64,000 bases of DNA from Nitrobacter hamburgensis X14 (GTDB taxonomy: Bacteria > Pseudomonadota > Alphaproteobacteria > Rhizobiales > Xanthobacteraceae): assembly GCF_000013885.1 (NCBI RefSeq), contig NC_007964.1:1660001-1724000 (forward strand), in the 5' to 3' direction. The translations under genes were made by a program, and so were the position numbers. Below, piece after piece: positions 15,792 to 23,898 of the stretch. The number at the start of each line of letters is the position of its first letter. The first letter of the stretch is position 1. Under the pieces are notes generated by a model. That model ran no database searches. It saw nothing but the letters and a program-made list of their open reading frames with translations, and was not told where the DNA came from.

Positions 15792-17402
15792 CTATTGCCG
15801 TGTTTTCGGCGGTGGACCGAAATCGAGCGGTGCCATCTCGATATCGGGGACCTCGATCTTGATCTTGTTCAGATCGACGTTTGTCGGTTTGCTGAGCAGG
15901 CTCGTCACCGTCGTGGGGAACGCGATCACAAGAACGACCATGATGACCTGCAATCCGATCCAGGGCACAGCGCCCCAGTAGATGTCGGAGCTCTTGACCT
16001 CGCGCGGCGCGACGCCGCGCAGGTAGAACAATGCGAAGCCGAATGGAGGGTGGAGGAACGAGGTCTGCATGTTGACGCAGATCATGACGCCGAACCAGAT
16101 CAAGGCGGCGTCCGCGCCGACGATCGGAGCGAGAAGCTTCTGGGCCACCGGCGCGATCATCGGCAGGATGATGAAGGCGATCTCGAAGAAATCGAGGAAA
16201 AACGCCAGGAAGAAGATGAAGACGTTGATGAAGACGAGAAAGCCCCACGCGCCGCCTGGCAGCGATGTCAGCAGGTGTTCGAGCCACTCGCCGCCGGATA
16301 CGCCGAGAAACACCACTGAGAAACAGGTCGAGCCGATCAGGATGAACGTCACCATGGTGGTGAGGCGCATCGTCGATTGATAGGCCTGCTTGATGAGGTC
16401 GCGAAGCTCGGGAATGCGGACGGCTTCCAGACAGATCCACACGACCGCGAGATAGGTGACGGCGAACGCGATCTTGAAGACCGGTCCCTCGGTCACGAAG
16501 ATCCCGACGAGCGTGCCGATGCCGCCGGCGATCGCGCCGATGATCAGGAATTTTCGGCCGGTGCTGCTGAAATCCTTGTGGTGAATGGACGCCAGCACGA
16601 TCGCGCCGACGGCGCCCATTGCTCCTGCTTCCGTCGGCGTCGCAAGCCCCATCATCATGGTGCCGAGCACGACGAAGATCAGGACGGCGGAGGGAATGAT
16701 GCCCATCAAGCATTTGCGCCAAAGCGGCCAGCCGGCGAGCGTGCGGAATTCCTTCGGCACCGGGGGGACATGATCGGGTTTGATAAGGCCGAGCACGAAC
16801 GTGTAGCCGACGAACAGCACGATCTGGAACAGCGAAGGCCCCCAGGCACCGAGATACATATCGCCGACCGACTTTCCGAGCTGGTCGGCGAGCACGATCA
16901 GCACCAGCGAGGGCGGGACGAGCTGGGTGATGGTGCCGGATGCCGCCAGCACGCCCGTGATGTAGCGCATGTTGTAGCCGTACCGCATCATCACGGGCAT
17001 CGAGATGAGCGCCATGGCGATCACCTGAGCGGCGACCGTGCCGGTGATGGCGCCGAGGATGAATCCGACAAGAATGACCGAATATCCCAGGCCGCCGCGG
17101 ATTGGCCCGAACAGTTGGCCCATCGAGTCGAGCATGTCCTCCGCGAGACCACAGCGCTCAAGCACCGATCCCATGAACGTGAAAAACGGAATCGCGAGCA
17201 ACAATTCGTTGGACAGCACGCTGCCGAACACGCGCCCCGGAATGGCCTGAAGGAAATTCAGGTCGAAGAAGCCAAGATGGATGGCGAGGAATCCGAATGA
17301 GAGCCCGACCGCAGCCAGCGTGAAGGCCACCGGAAAGCCGATCAACATCGCCAGAACCAGGCCGCCGAACATCATCGGCGGCATCATCTGGAGCGTAATC
17401 AT
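15792..17402 (-). CDS. dctM: TRAP transporter large permease DctM
   Basis: 536 residues with about 12 or more hydrophobic segments. It begins MITLQMMPPMMFGGLVLAML, then has the DctM hallmarks GFPVAFTLA, IPFFTFMGSVLERCG, GAITGTVAAQVIAM and VPPSLVLIVLADQLG. It is the cation-coupled translocation subunit. The ATG at 17402 overlaps the dctQ stop by four bases (ATGA), implying translational coupling. The C-terminus adds about 40 hydrophilic residues, slightly longer than minimal DctM. Upstream in-frame starts would run into dctQ and are rejected. Confidence 0.94.
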   Translation of the reverse strand: MITLQMMPPMMFGGLVLAMLIGFPVAFTLAAVGLSFGFLAIHLGFFDLNFLQAIPGRVFGSVLSNELLLAIPFFTFMGSVLERCGLAEDMLDSMGQLFGPIRGGLGYSVILVGFILGAITGTVAAQVIAMALISMPVMMRYGYNMRYITGVLAASGTITQLVPPSLVLIVLADQLGKSVGDMYLGAWGPSLFQIVLFVGYTFVLGLIKPDHVPPVPKEFRTLAGWPLWRKCLMGIIPSAVLIFVVLGTMMMGLATPTEAGAMGAVGAIVLASIHHKDFSSTGRKFLIIGAIAGGIGTLVGIFVTEGPVFKIAFAVTYLAVVWICLEAVRIPELRDLIKQAYQSTMRLTTMVTFILIGSTCFSVVFLGVSGGEWLEHLLTSLPGGAWGFLVFINVFIFFLAFFLDFFEIAFIILPMIAPVAQKLLAPIVGADAALIWFGVMICVNMQTSFLHPPFGFALFYLRGVAPREVKSSDIYWGAVPWIGLQVIMVVLVIAFPTTVTSLLSKPTNVDLNKIKIEVPDIEMAPLDFGPPPKTRQ

Positions 17403-17941
17403 TGGGTCGGTCTCTCGTACCTGGCATCGATCGTGACAACGCCCAGCAGCGCAGCGACGCGCTTGATCACTTCCGAGACGCCTTGAAGCGCGAGCATGGC
17501 GAATCCGAACGGGATGACAAGTTTGATTGGCCAACGGACCAGGCCGCCGGCATTGCCCGACATTTCGCCGACCGCGTAGGACTGCATGAAGAACGGCCAC
17601 GACAGGTAGCTCAGCAACAGGCAGGCCGGAATGAGAAGGAAGAGGGTGCCGATGAGGTCGAGCCAGAGCTTGCCGCGCTCGGACAGATACAAATAGAAGA
17701 TTTCGACGCGGACATGTTCGTTGCGTTTGAAGGTGTACGAGGCACCGAACATCACGAGGATGGCGAACATGTACCACTGCAATTCGAGCCAGCCATTCGA
17801 GCTGTAGTCGAAGGCATATCGGATCATCGCATTACCGGCGCTCACCAGAACGGCGAGCAGCACAAGGATATTGCAGACATACCCGATCTTTTTATTGAGC
17901 TGGTCGATGGCCGTGCTGAGGGCCAGTAACGGGCGCATCAC
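17399..17941 (-). CDS. dctQ: TRAP transporter small permease DctQ
   Basis: 180 residues with four hydrophobic segments (about 20-42, 55-75, 95-115 and 135-160) and the DctQ block GWLELQWYMFAILVMFGASY followed by NEHVRVEIFY. It stabilises DctM and contacts the binding protein. A GGAG-type ribosome binding site precedes the ATG. It is first of a two-gene dctQM unit facing dctP. Confidence 0.92.
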   Translation of the reverse strand: MMRPLLALSTAIDQLNKKIGYVCNILVLLAVLVSAGNAMIRYAFDYSSNGWLELQWYMFAILVMFGASYTFKRNEHVRVEIFYLYLSERGKLWLDLIGTLFLLIPACLLLSYLSWPFFMQSYAVGEMSGNAGGLVRWPIKLVIPFGFAMLALQGVSEVIKRVAALLGVVTIDARYERPTQ

Positions 17942-18169
17942 ACTCCTCCTCGCGGCAGCCGACCGCGATTAAGGAGGCGGGGCTCCAGAACCTGCATCGC
18001 GCGCGAAAGCCGCAATAGCGATACTGCGGGCTTCGCCGCAGCGGACCTTCGGCAGCTACTATGAAGCGCACCATTCCAGCGCGACATTGCCGCCGTCAAT
18101 CGGACGTTTGGTAATATTTTTTAAGGGGGGCCGAGCGGCCGGGCCGTCACGAAAACAGGCTCTGCGGCC

Positions 18170-19201
18170 TTATCCGCCGGTTACGCTCATGTGCCGGCTT
18201 ACGCTCGGGCGGTTGTGACGGTCGATGATGAAGTCGTGACCTTTCGGCTTGAGGCCGATGGCGCGGTCGATCGTCTCATACAGCAGTTCGTCGCCGGCGG
18301 ATGCGCGGAGCGGCCGCCGCAGGTCCGAGGCGTCTTCATGGCCGAGGCAGGTATGCAGGGTGCCCGTGCAGGTGATGCGGACGCGGTTGCAAGATTCGCA
18401 GAAATTGTGGGTCATCGGTGTGATGAAGCCAAGCTTCCCGCCGGTTTCGTTGACCTTGACGTAGCGGGCGGGGCCGCCTGTACTGTCATCGACGTCGGTG
18501 AGGGTGTACTGGCCGGCGAGTCGCGCGCGCAACATGGACAGCGGCAGGTACTGGTCGGCGCGGGACTGGCCGATATCGCCCATCGGCATGACCTCGATGA
18601 GGGTCAGTGCCATGTCTCGGCCGTGCGCCCACTCCATCAGAGATGGAATTTCGTGGTCGTTCAGGTTTTTGAGCGCGACAGCGTTGATCTTGACGGCGAG
18701 GCCAGCGGCTTGCGCGGCGTCGATGCCGGCCATGACCTTCTGGATGTCTCCCCAGCGCGTGATCTCACGAAACTTGGCCGGGTCGAGCGTATCGAGCGAC
18801 ACGTTGATCCGCCGCACGCCGCAATCCTTCAGCTCGGCTGCAAAACGGGCCAGTTGCGATCCGTTCGTCGTGAGCGTCAGTTCGTTGAGCGCCCCGGTCC
18901 CGAGGTGGCGGGACAAGGAGCGTATCAGCGACATCACGTTGCGGCGAACCAGCGGCTCGCCGCCGGTCAGCCGCAGCTTGCGCACGCCCTTGGCGATGAA
19001 TGCCGAGCACAGACGATCGAGCTCTTCCAGCGTGAGCAGATCAGCCTTCGGCAAAAACGTCATGTCCTCGGACATGCAATAGAAGCAGCGAAGATCGCAG
19101 CGATCCGTGACCGACACGCGCAAATAGCTGATGGTCCGGCCATACGGGTCGACCATTTTCCGGGAGTCCGAAGCCTCGGTGAGGGTAGAAAGACCGGTCA
19201 T
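18170..19201 (-). CDS. moaA: GTP 3',8-cyclase MoaA
   Basis: 343 residues, usual length. This radical-SAM enzyme starts molybdenum cofactor synthesis by converting GTP to 3',8-cyclo-7,8-dihydro-GTP. The SAM cluster motif is C35-x3-C39-x2-C42 (TDRCDLRCFYC). KLRLTGGEPL follows. The C-terminal substrate cluster is CESCNRVRITC...C, with the family's Cx2Cx13C spacing, and the protein ends in the diagnostic Gly-Gly (SVTGG). Its partner MoaC is not in the window, so it is a detached moa gene. Confidence 0.97.
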   Translation of the reverse strand: MTGLSTLTEASDSRKMVDPYGRTISYLRVSVTDRCDLRCFYCMSEDMTFLPKADLLTLEELDRLCSAFIAKGVRKLRLTGGEPLVRRNVMSLIRSLSRHLGTGALNELTLTTNGSQLARFAAELKDCGVRRINVSLDTLDPAKFREITRWGDIQKVMAGIDAAQAAGLAVKINAVALKNLNDHEIPSLMEWAHGRDMALTLIEVMPMGDIGQSRADQYLPLSMLRARLAGQYTLTDVDDSTGGPARYVKVNETGGKLGFITPMTHNFCESCNRVRITCTGTLHTCLGHEDASDLRRPLRASAGDELLYETIDRAIGLKPKGHDFIIDRHNRPSVSRHMSVTGG

Positions 19202-19316
19202 TCAATTTGCCTTGTCGCAACGGCGTAAGTGATACCTGTCCCGCAATGTAGGCGCGTTGTAGCTCGCATACAATGCGCAATGCGCCGGGGTTTGGATTGC
19301 TGCAGCGCGCAAGAGG

Positions 19317-19787
19317 TTAACGCTCCGGGGCAGGCGCAGGAGCGGCGGCTGGGTCAGGGAAAGGCGAGGCCGCCGTGGGCGAGGCGGCCGCCGGAGCAGC
19401 CTTTGGTGCGCGCGGTTTGCGCGGCCTTTTCCGCACCGGCTTTGGCGGCGTCACTGGCTGCAGTTCACCGACCACCGGGTTGGGATCGACCGTCGTGGTT
19501 GCGGCGGATGTCAAATCGCCGGGCTGATGCGTCACCTGCACCGGCACTGTCAAAGGCTGATAATTGGCCAGCGTATAGGAGACGCTGAAGCCTTCGGCGG
19601 CGGGAACCTCCACTGAACAGGGGGTTTTGCAGGACTGCCCCTGCGAAGTCCGGGCGTCTGCGCCCGATGGAACCGAGTCCAACTGGACCGTTACCGTTCG
19701 CGGTGCGGGTTTGAAAGCATCGAGCGAAGATGAAGAACAGCCGGCCAGGCTAACGCTTGCTGCGGCAATCACGATAAACCGGCGCAT
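19317..19787 (-). CDS. Lipoprotein with PEGA-like domain and Pro/Ala-rich tail
   Basis: 156 residues. The signal peptide ends in a lipobox, SLAGC (Cys17). Residues 30-90 look like a PEGA beta-domain (TVQLDSVPSGADARTS, a CKTPC disulfide pair, then SYTLANYQPLTVPV), a fold found in envelope proteins. The last 50 residues are a low-complexity Pro/Ala/Lys tail. Function is unknown; a surface or peptidoglycan-facing role is inference. A full TTAA-N7-TTAAC site lies about 100 bases upstream in the same orientation. Confidence 0.75.
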   Translation of the reverse strand: MRRFIVIAAASVSLAGCSSSSLDAFKPAPRTVTVQLDSVPSGADARTSQGQSCKTPCSVEVPAAEGFSVSYTLANYQPLTVPVQVTHQPGDLTSAATTTVDPNPVVGELQPVTPPKPVRKRPRKPRAPKAAPAAASPTAASPFPDPAAAPAPAPER

Positions 19788-19886
19788 GATCGATCAATCC
19801 GTCGCTTGAATGCGGCGAACCGCCGCATTCCCCGCGCGGGACCATAGAAGTGTGCCGAGACCGCCGCAATGGCGGTGATCGCAATT

Positions 19887-19902
19887 GTTAACGGACGGTT
19901 AA
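19887..19902 (-). promoter_or_regulatory. Candidate CtrA-binding site upstream of the PEGA-like lipoprotein
   Basis: On the minus strand TTAACCGTCCGTTAAC, an exact TTAA-N7-TTAAC, 100 bases before the lipoprotein ATG and pointing the same way as the gene. Confidence 0.55.
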
Positions 19903-19935
19903 TAACCGTGAGGACGAGCGGATTCTGGAGGCTAA

Positions 19936-20634
19936 TCAGCCGGTTACGTTCAGCGCCGCGGCCTGCAGCGCGGCGACGGCGTCCGGCAACTCCCTCATGT
20001 GGCCGATGAGGCGATCGGGTTTGAGTTCCGCGATCGGGACCTCGGTATAGCCGAACGTGACCCCGATGACCGGAATCCCGGCTCGGCGCGCCACCCCTAT
20101 GTCGGGGCCTGCATCGCCCACCATGACGGCGGCCTTCATGCTTCCGCCCGCGTGCGCGATCGTTTGCTGTAGGATCGCCGGATCCGGTTTGGATACGCCA
20201 AAGGTGTCGCCTCCGCAGATCGCAGAAAACCGCGGACTCAATTCCAACTGGTCAAGCAGCAGCTTGGCAAGCGATTCCAGTTTGTTGGTGCAGACCGCGA
20301 AACGGTATCCTCGCGCCGACAGGTCGTCGAGCGCCTCGATGAGTCCCTCAAACGGACGCGATGCGTCGGCGATATGCGCCGTATAGTAGTCGACGAAGTC
20401 GCCCATCATCCGCGTGACGTCATCCGGCGTCGCGGCGCGATCCTCATGTTCAAGGCCGCGTTCGATCATGCGGCGAACCCCCGCGCCGATCATCGAGCGG
20501 GCGGTTGGCAACGACACCGTGCGCAGGCCTTCGCGGTCCAAAACGAAGTTGAGCGCGGCGGCGAGATCGGGCGCGGTATCGACTAGCGTCCCGTCGAGGT
20601 CGAACACGACTAGGGGAGGGGGAGAAGACATCAT
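19936..20634 (-). CDS. gph: Phosphoglycolate phosphatase (HAD superfamily)
   Basis: 232 residues. HAD motif I is VVFDLDGTLVDTAPDLAAALN (about residues 9-28); motif II is VCTNK; motif III/IV is SKPDP...VMVGDAGPDI. The alpha-helical cap between motif I and II marks subfamily IA, as in Gph. It removes phosphate from 2-phosphoglycolate made by DNA repair or by Rubisco oxygenation. Start: ATG-ATG at 20634/20631 preceded by a purine stretch. Divergent from rpiA. Confidence 0.9.
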   Translation of the reverse strand: MMSSPPPLVVFDLDGTLVDTAPDLAAALNFVLDREGLRTVSLPTARSMIGAGVRRMIERGLEHEDRAATPDDVTRMMGDFVDYYTAHIADASRPFEGLIEALDDLSARGYRFAVCTNKLESLAKLLLDQLELSPRFSAICGGDTFGVSKPDPAILQQTIAHAGGSMKAAVMVGDAGPDIGVARRAGIPVIGVTFGYTEVPIAELKPDRLIGHMRELPDAVAALQAAALNVTG

Positions 20635-20950
20635 GATGGCGGATGGGTACCCGCCTCCCGTCGGGCATGCAAGGGCGAAGTGCGGACCTGGTCGGATGCC
20701 GACATTCGGGCGCCGACATGGAGGCGGTCGGAAAACGGCCGATTGCCCTGTACGGCCAAACAACGCTAGTGTCCCGGCCGACATGTCTTTGCGGCAACCC
20801 TTGACGCGAACATCGGAATCAAAGGGGCCGCCAGCAACCCCATAACCCCATAATTATGATGCAGGTCCGGGACTTCGCTTCACCGAACTTCCGAACCCCC
20901 ATGGAGATGCTTCGCCGGACAAGGCGAGGCTGCGCAAGATCGAGGCCCTC
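20635..20950. other. Divergent gph/rpiA intergenic region (316 bases)
   Basis: Must carry both promoters. A short direct repeat AACCCCAT occurs twice at 20835-20850, followed by an AT-rich stretch (20850-20860) that could be part of an rpiA promoter. No gene or structured RNA is recognised. Confidence 0.4.
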
Positions 20951-21649
20951 ATGACATTGGATGCATTGAAAAGACAGGCTGCGGCGCGTGCCCTTGAATA
21001 TGTCGAGGACGGCATGAGGCTGGGTCTTGGAACGGGATCCACCGCCAAGCACTTTGTCGAGCTTTTGGGTGAGCGGGTTCGGGACGGGCTAAAGGTTGTT
21101 GGCGTGCCGACATCCGAAGCAACGCGAGCCGACGCGGAGCGGTGCGGCATTCCTCTGACCACGCTGGACGACCTCGACCGGCTCGATCTGACGGTCGATG
21201 GCGCCGACGAAATCGATCCCGATCTGAATCTGATCAAGGGTGGAGGCGGCGCGCTTCTGCGCGAGAAGATCGTGGCTGCGGCGTCGGAGCGCATGATCGT
21301 GATCGCGGACGAGACAAAGTGGGTGGCGGGGCTCGGCCGCTTTCCCCTGCCGATCGAAGTCATCCCCTTCGGGCTCGCGGCGACGCGACGCGCCATTGCC
21401 GAGGCGTTTACGAAAGCCGGCGCTTCCGGTCAGATGGTCGTCAGAAAGGGGCCGGACGGCCTTGCTTTCGTCACCGATGGCGGCCACTGGATTTTCGATG
21501 CCCACCTCGGGCAAATACCCGATGCATCCCATCTGGCCGGGCTGTTGAATCCGATACCTGGCGTCGTCGAGCACGGCCTGTTCATTGGCCTCGCGCGTGT
21601 GGCGATGTTGGCGGGCGCACAGGGAATTCGCGTTGTTGAGCGGCGGTAG
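20951..21649 (+). CDS. rpiA: Ribose-5-phosphate isomerase A
   Basis: 232 residues. It interconverts ribose 5-phosphate and ribulose 5-phosphate. Active-site loops are GLGTGSTAKHFVE (about 25-37), TVDGADEIDPDLNLIKGGGGAL (about 80-101, with the catalytic Asp and Glu) and ADETKWV. It begins MTLDALKRQAAARAL. The DUF2059 gene follows 22 bases later and gor after that, so the three may be cotranscribed. Confidence 0.96.
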   Translation: MTLDALKRQAAARALEYVEDGMRLGLGTGSTAKHFVELLGERVRDGLKVVGVPTSEATRADAERCGIPLTTLDDLDRLDLTVDGADEIDPDLNLIKGGGGALLREKIVAAASERMIVIADETKWVAGLGRFPLPIEVIPFGLAATRRAIAEAFTKAGASGQMVVRKGPDGLAFVTDGGHWIFDAHLGQIPDASHLAGLLNPIPGVVEHGLFIGLARVAMLAGAQGIRVVERR

Positions 21650-21671
21650 CGCCGCAACCAGGAGAATTGAG

Positions 21672-22181
21672 ATGAAGGGTCTTTCAAGGTTTCTGCCGGC
21701 GGCTTGCCTTGCCCTGGCGCTGGTGTTCTCAGGCAGCGTCCATGCGCAGCAGTCCGCGCAACCGACAGCCGCCGCAATCGCATCGGCCAGGGAACTTCTG
21801 ACGCTGAAGCACGCGGACGCGATGTACGCGAACGCCGTCCCGGGAATGGTCGAGCGGACCAAGACCACGCTGCTTCAATCCAACTTGAACTATCAAAAGG
21901 ATCTCAATGAGGTTGCCCTGATCGTTGCCAAGTCGCTGGCGGGTCGCGAAAAGGAGATCGGTGACGGCATGGCGAAGATTTATGCCGGCCACTTCACCGA
22001 GCAGGAGTTGAAGGACCTGGTCACGTTTTACAAGTCTCCGCTGGGACAGAAGTTGATCGCGCAGGAGCCCAAGGCGATCGAGGCGAGCATGGGATTCATG
22101 AACCAGTGGGCGCATCAGTTCGCGGACGTGGTGAACGGAGCGTTTCGCGCGGAAATGCGCAAGCGCGGCAAGGAAATCTGA
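21672..22181 (+). CDS. Periplasmic DUF2059-family protein
   Basis: 169 residues with a Sec signal peptide (MKGLSRFLPAACLALALVFS, cleaved after VHAQQ). The mature part is mostly helical and carries the family pattern GHFTEQELKDLVTFYKSPLGQKL near the C-terminus. The function is not established. GGAGAATTGAG precedes the ATG. It sits between rpiA and gor on one strand, a neighbourhood I believe is common in this group (not checkable here). Confidence 0.82.
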   Translation: MKGLSRFLPAACLALALVFSGSVHAQQSAQPTAAAIASARELLTLKHADAMYANAVPGMVERTKTTLLQSNLNYQKDLNEVALIVAKSLAGREKEIGDGMAKIYAGHFTEQELKDLVTFYKSPLGQKLIAQEPKAIEASMGFMNQWAHQFADVVNGAFRAEMRKRGKEI

Positions 22182-22199
22182 GTCCGACCGAGTCCGGGC

Positions 22200-23585
22200 A
22201 TGGCTGATTTCGACGTCGATTTGTTCGTCATAGGTGGTGGGTCGGGCGGCGTTCGCGCCGCGCGCATCGCCGCCGGACATGGCGCGCGCGTCATGATTGC
22301 CGAAGAGTACCGGATGGGCGGCACCTGCGTCATCCGGGGGTGCGTGCCGAAGAAACTGCTGGTCTATGGATCTCACATCCGCCACGACATCGAAGATGCC
22401 GCCGGCTTCGGCTGGTCGATCCCGTCCGCGAGGTTCGACTGGCCGACGCTGATCGCCAACAAGGACAAGGAGATCGCCCGGTTAGAGGCGGCCTATACCT
22501 CCAATGTCGAGAAGGCGGGAGCGCGCGTCGTTAAGACGAGGGCGGTGTTCGAGGATCCGCACACGCTGCGGCTGGCGACGGGCGAAACCATCCGCTCGAA
22601 GCATGTGCTGATCGCAACGGGCGGCGCGCCCAATCACGGGCGGGCCATTCCCGGCATCGAGCACGTGATATCCTCCAACGAGGTGTTTCACCTTGCGGAG
22701 TTGCCGAAGCGGATTGCGATCCAGGGCGGCGGATATATTGCGCTCGAGTTCGCCTGCATCTTTGCCGGATTCGGCAGCGATGTGACGCTGATCTATCGCG
22801 GCGATAATATCCTGCGCGGTTTCGACGACGATGTTCGCGCCCACGTTCGCGCGGAGATGGAAAAAGACGGCATCACGATCCTGACGGGCTGCACCGTCGA
22901 CAGGATCGATAGGCATGGCGACGAATTCACCTCTCATTTATCGAACGGGTCGAGCGTTGCCTCCGATCAGGTGCTGTTCGCGATCGGCCGGCATCCGAGC
23001 GTTGCAAATCTCGGCCTCGAGAACGCGGGCGTCGCCATCAATCCGAACAACGGCGGCATCGCCGTTGACGGCTTTTCGCAAACGAACGTGCCGCACATCT
23101 ATGCGGTCGGCGATGTCACGCATCGTTTCAACCTGACGCCGGTTGCCATCCGTGAGGGCCACGCGTTTGCGGATACGGTGTTCGGTAACAAGCCTACGCG
23201 CGTGGACCATGCGGACATTCCGACCGCTGTCTTCTCGCAACCCGAGGTCGGCACGGTGGGCCTGACCGAGGCGCAGGCGCGCGTGCAGTTCACCAACGTC
23301 GATATCTACAAGACGACCTTCCGGCCGATGAAGGCGACAATGTCCGGTCGCGATACCCGCATCCTGATGAAGCTTGTCGTGGATGCGACGACGGATCGCG
23401 TGCTGGGTTGCCACATCGTCGGCGATGGCGCCGCTGAGATGGTGCAGGTTCTCGGCATTGCGATCAGGATGAAAGCGACCAAGGCCGACTTCGATGCGAC
23501 GATGGCATTGCACCCCACGGCGGCCGAAGAACTGGTGACGATGCGGACGCCGACCGCGCGCTACGTGCGCGAAGCGGCGGAGTGA
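22200..23585 (+). CDS. gor: Glutathione-disulfide reductase
   Basis: 461 residues. This FAD enzyme reduces oxidised glutathione with NADPH. The FAD Rossmann motif is FVIGGGSGGVRAARIAA. The redox disulfide is C43/C48 in GGTCVIRGCVPKK. The NAD(P) motif is IQGGGYIALEFACIFAGFGSD, followed by arginines (YRGDNILRGFD) that favour NADPH. The C-terminal dimer interface supplies the acid pair H-P-T-A-A-E-E (MALHPTAAEELVTM). Confidence 0.95.
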   Translation: MADFDVDLFVIGGGSGGVRAARIAAGHGARVMIAEEYRMGGTCVIRGCVPKKLLVYGSHIRHDIEDAAGFGWSIPSARFDWPTLIANKDKEIARLEAAYTSNVEKAGARVVKTRAVFEDPHTLRLATGETIRSKHVLIATGGAPNHGRAIPGIEHVISSNEVFHLAELPKRIAIQGGGYIALEFACIFAGFGSDVTLIYRGDNILRGFDDDVRAHVRAEMEKDGITILTGCTVDRIDRHGDEFTSHLSNGSSVASDQVLFAIGRHPSVANLGLENAGVAINPNNGGIAVDGFSQTNVPHIYAVGDVTHRFNLTPVAIREGHAFADTVFGNKPTRVDHADIPTAVFSQPEVGTVGLTEAQARVQFTNVDIYKTTFRPMKATMSGRDTRILMKLVVDATTDRVLGCHIVGDGAAEMVQVLGIAIRMKATKADFDATMALHPTAAEELVTMRTPTARYVREAAE

Positions 23586-23762
23586 AGGCTTCTCCTGCAG
23601 GCTTTCCTAAGTGACCGATCCGGCCGCCGCCGTAGTTCCGAAGGCGCTCCCGGCAATCCGGCAAATGCGAATTCTGCTTTTGCCGCAAGCTCTTGTACGG
23701 TAAGACTTAACTCCAACTGGCGCGGCTCGGCCAGCCTGTATATATACCGGCCCTTCACGACC

Positions 23763-23803
23763 GGTTGGAGTCTGATTCAACTGTGTTGAATCAGACTCCA
23801 ACC
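23763..23803. repeat. Perfect 19-bp hairpin P1
   Basis: GGTTGGAGTCTGATTCAAC (23763-23781) is exactly complementary to 23785-23803 around a TGT loop. It is linked by a conserved spacer (TATCCTTTTGATTG) to element A2, as at 27515-27615. Confidence 0.85.
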
Positions 23804-23818
23804 GTATCCTTTTGATTG

Positions 23819-23865
23819 AGCATGATCTTATCCGAAAACCGGTTTCCACTTTTCGGGATCGTGCT
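23819..23865 (-). repeat. Palindromic element A2 (constant-core family)
   Basis: Arms AGCATGATC and GATCGTGCT (one G-T wobble) enclose AAGTGGAAACCGGTTTTCGG on the minus strand. It ends 33 bases before the DAHP synthase ATG. Confidence 0.85.
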
Positions 23866-23898
23866 CTAAGCGACTGTTTTTGCTCAGGAGTTGATCTC

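Larger units (their letters stand above)
23586..23898. other. gor-DAHP synthase intergenic region (313 bases) filled by repeats
   Basis: Contains a perfect 19-bp hairpin (23763-23803) followed by palindromic element A2 (23819-23865), then AGGAG before the DAHP synthase start. No gene is apparent in the first 170 bases. Confidence 0.6.

Noticed and set aside
16377..17300. A 307-codon plus-strand frame opposite dctM
   Set aside because: Its very His/Asp/Arg-rich product is the typical antisense of a membrane protein gene.
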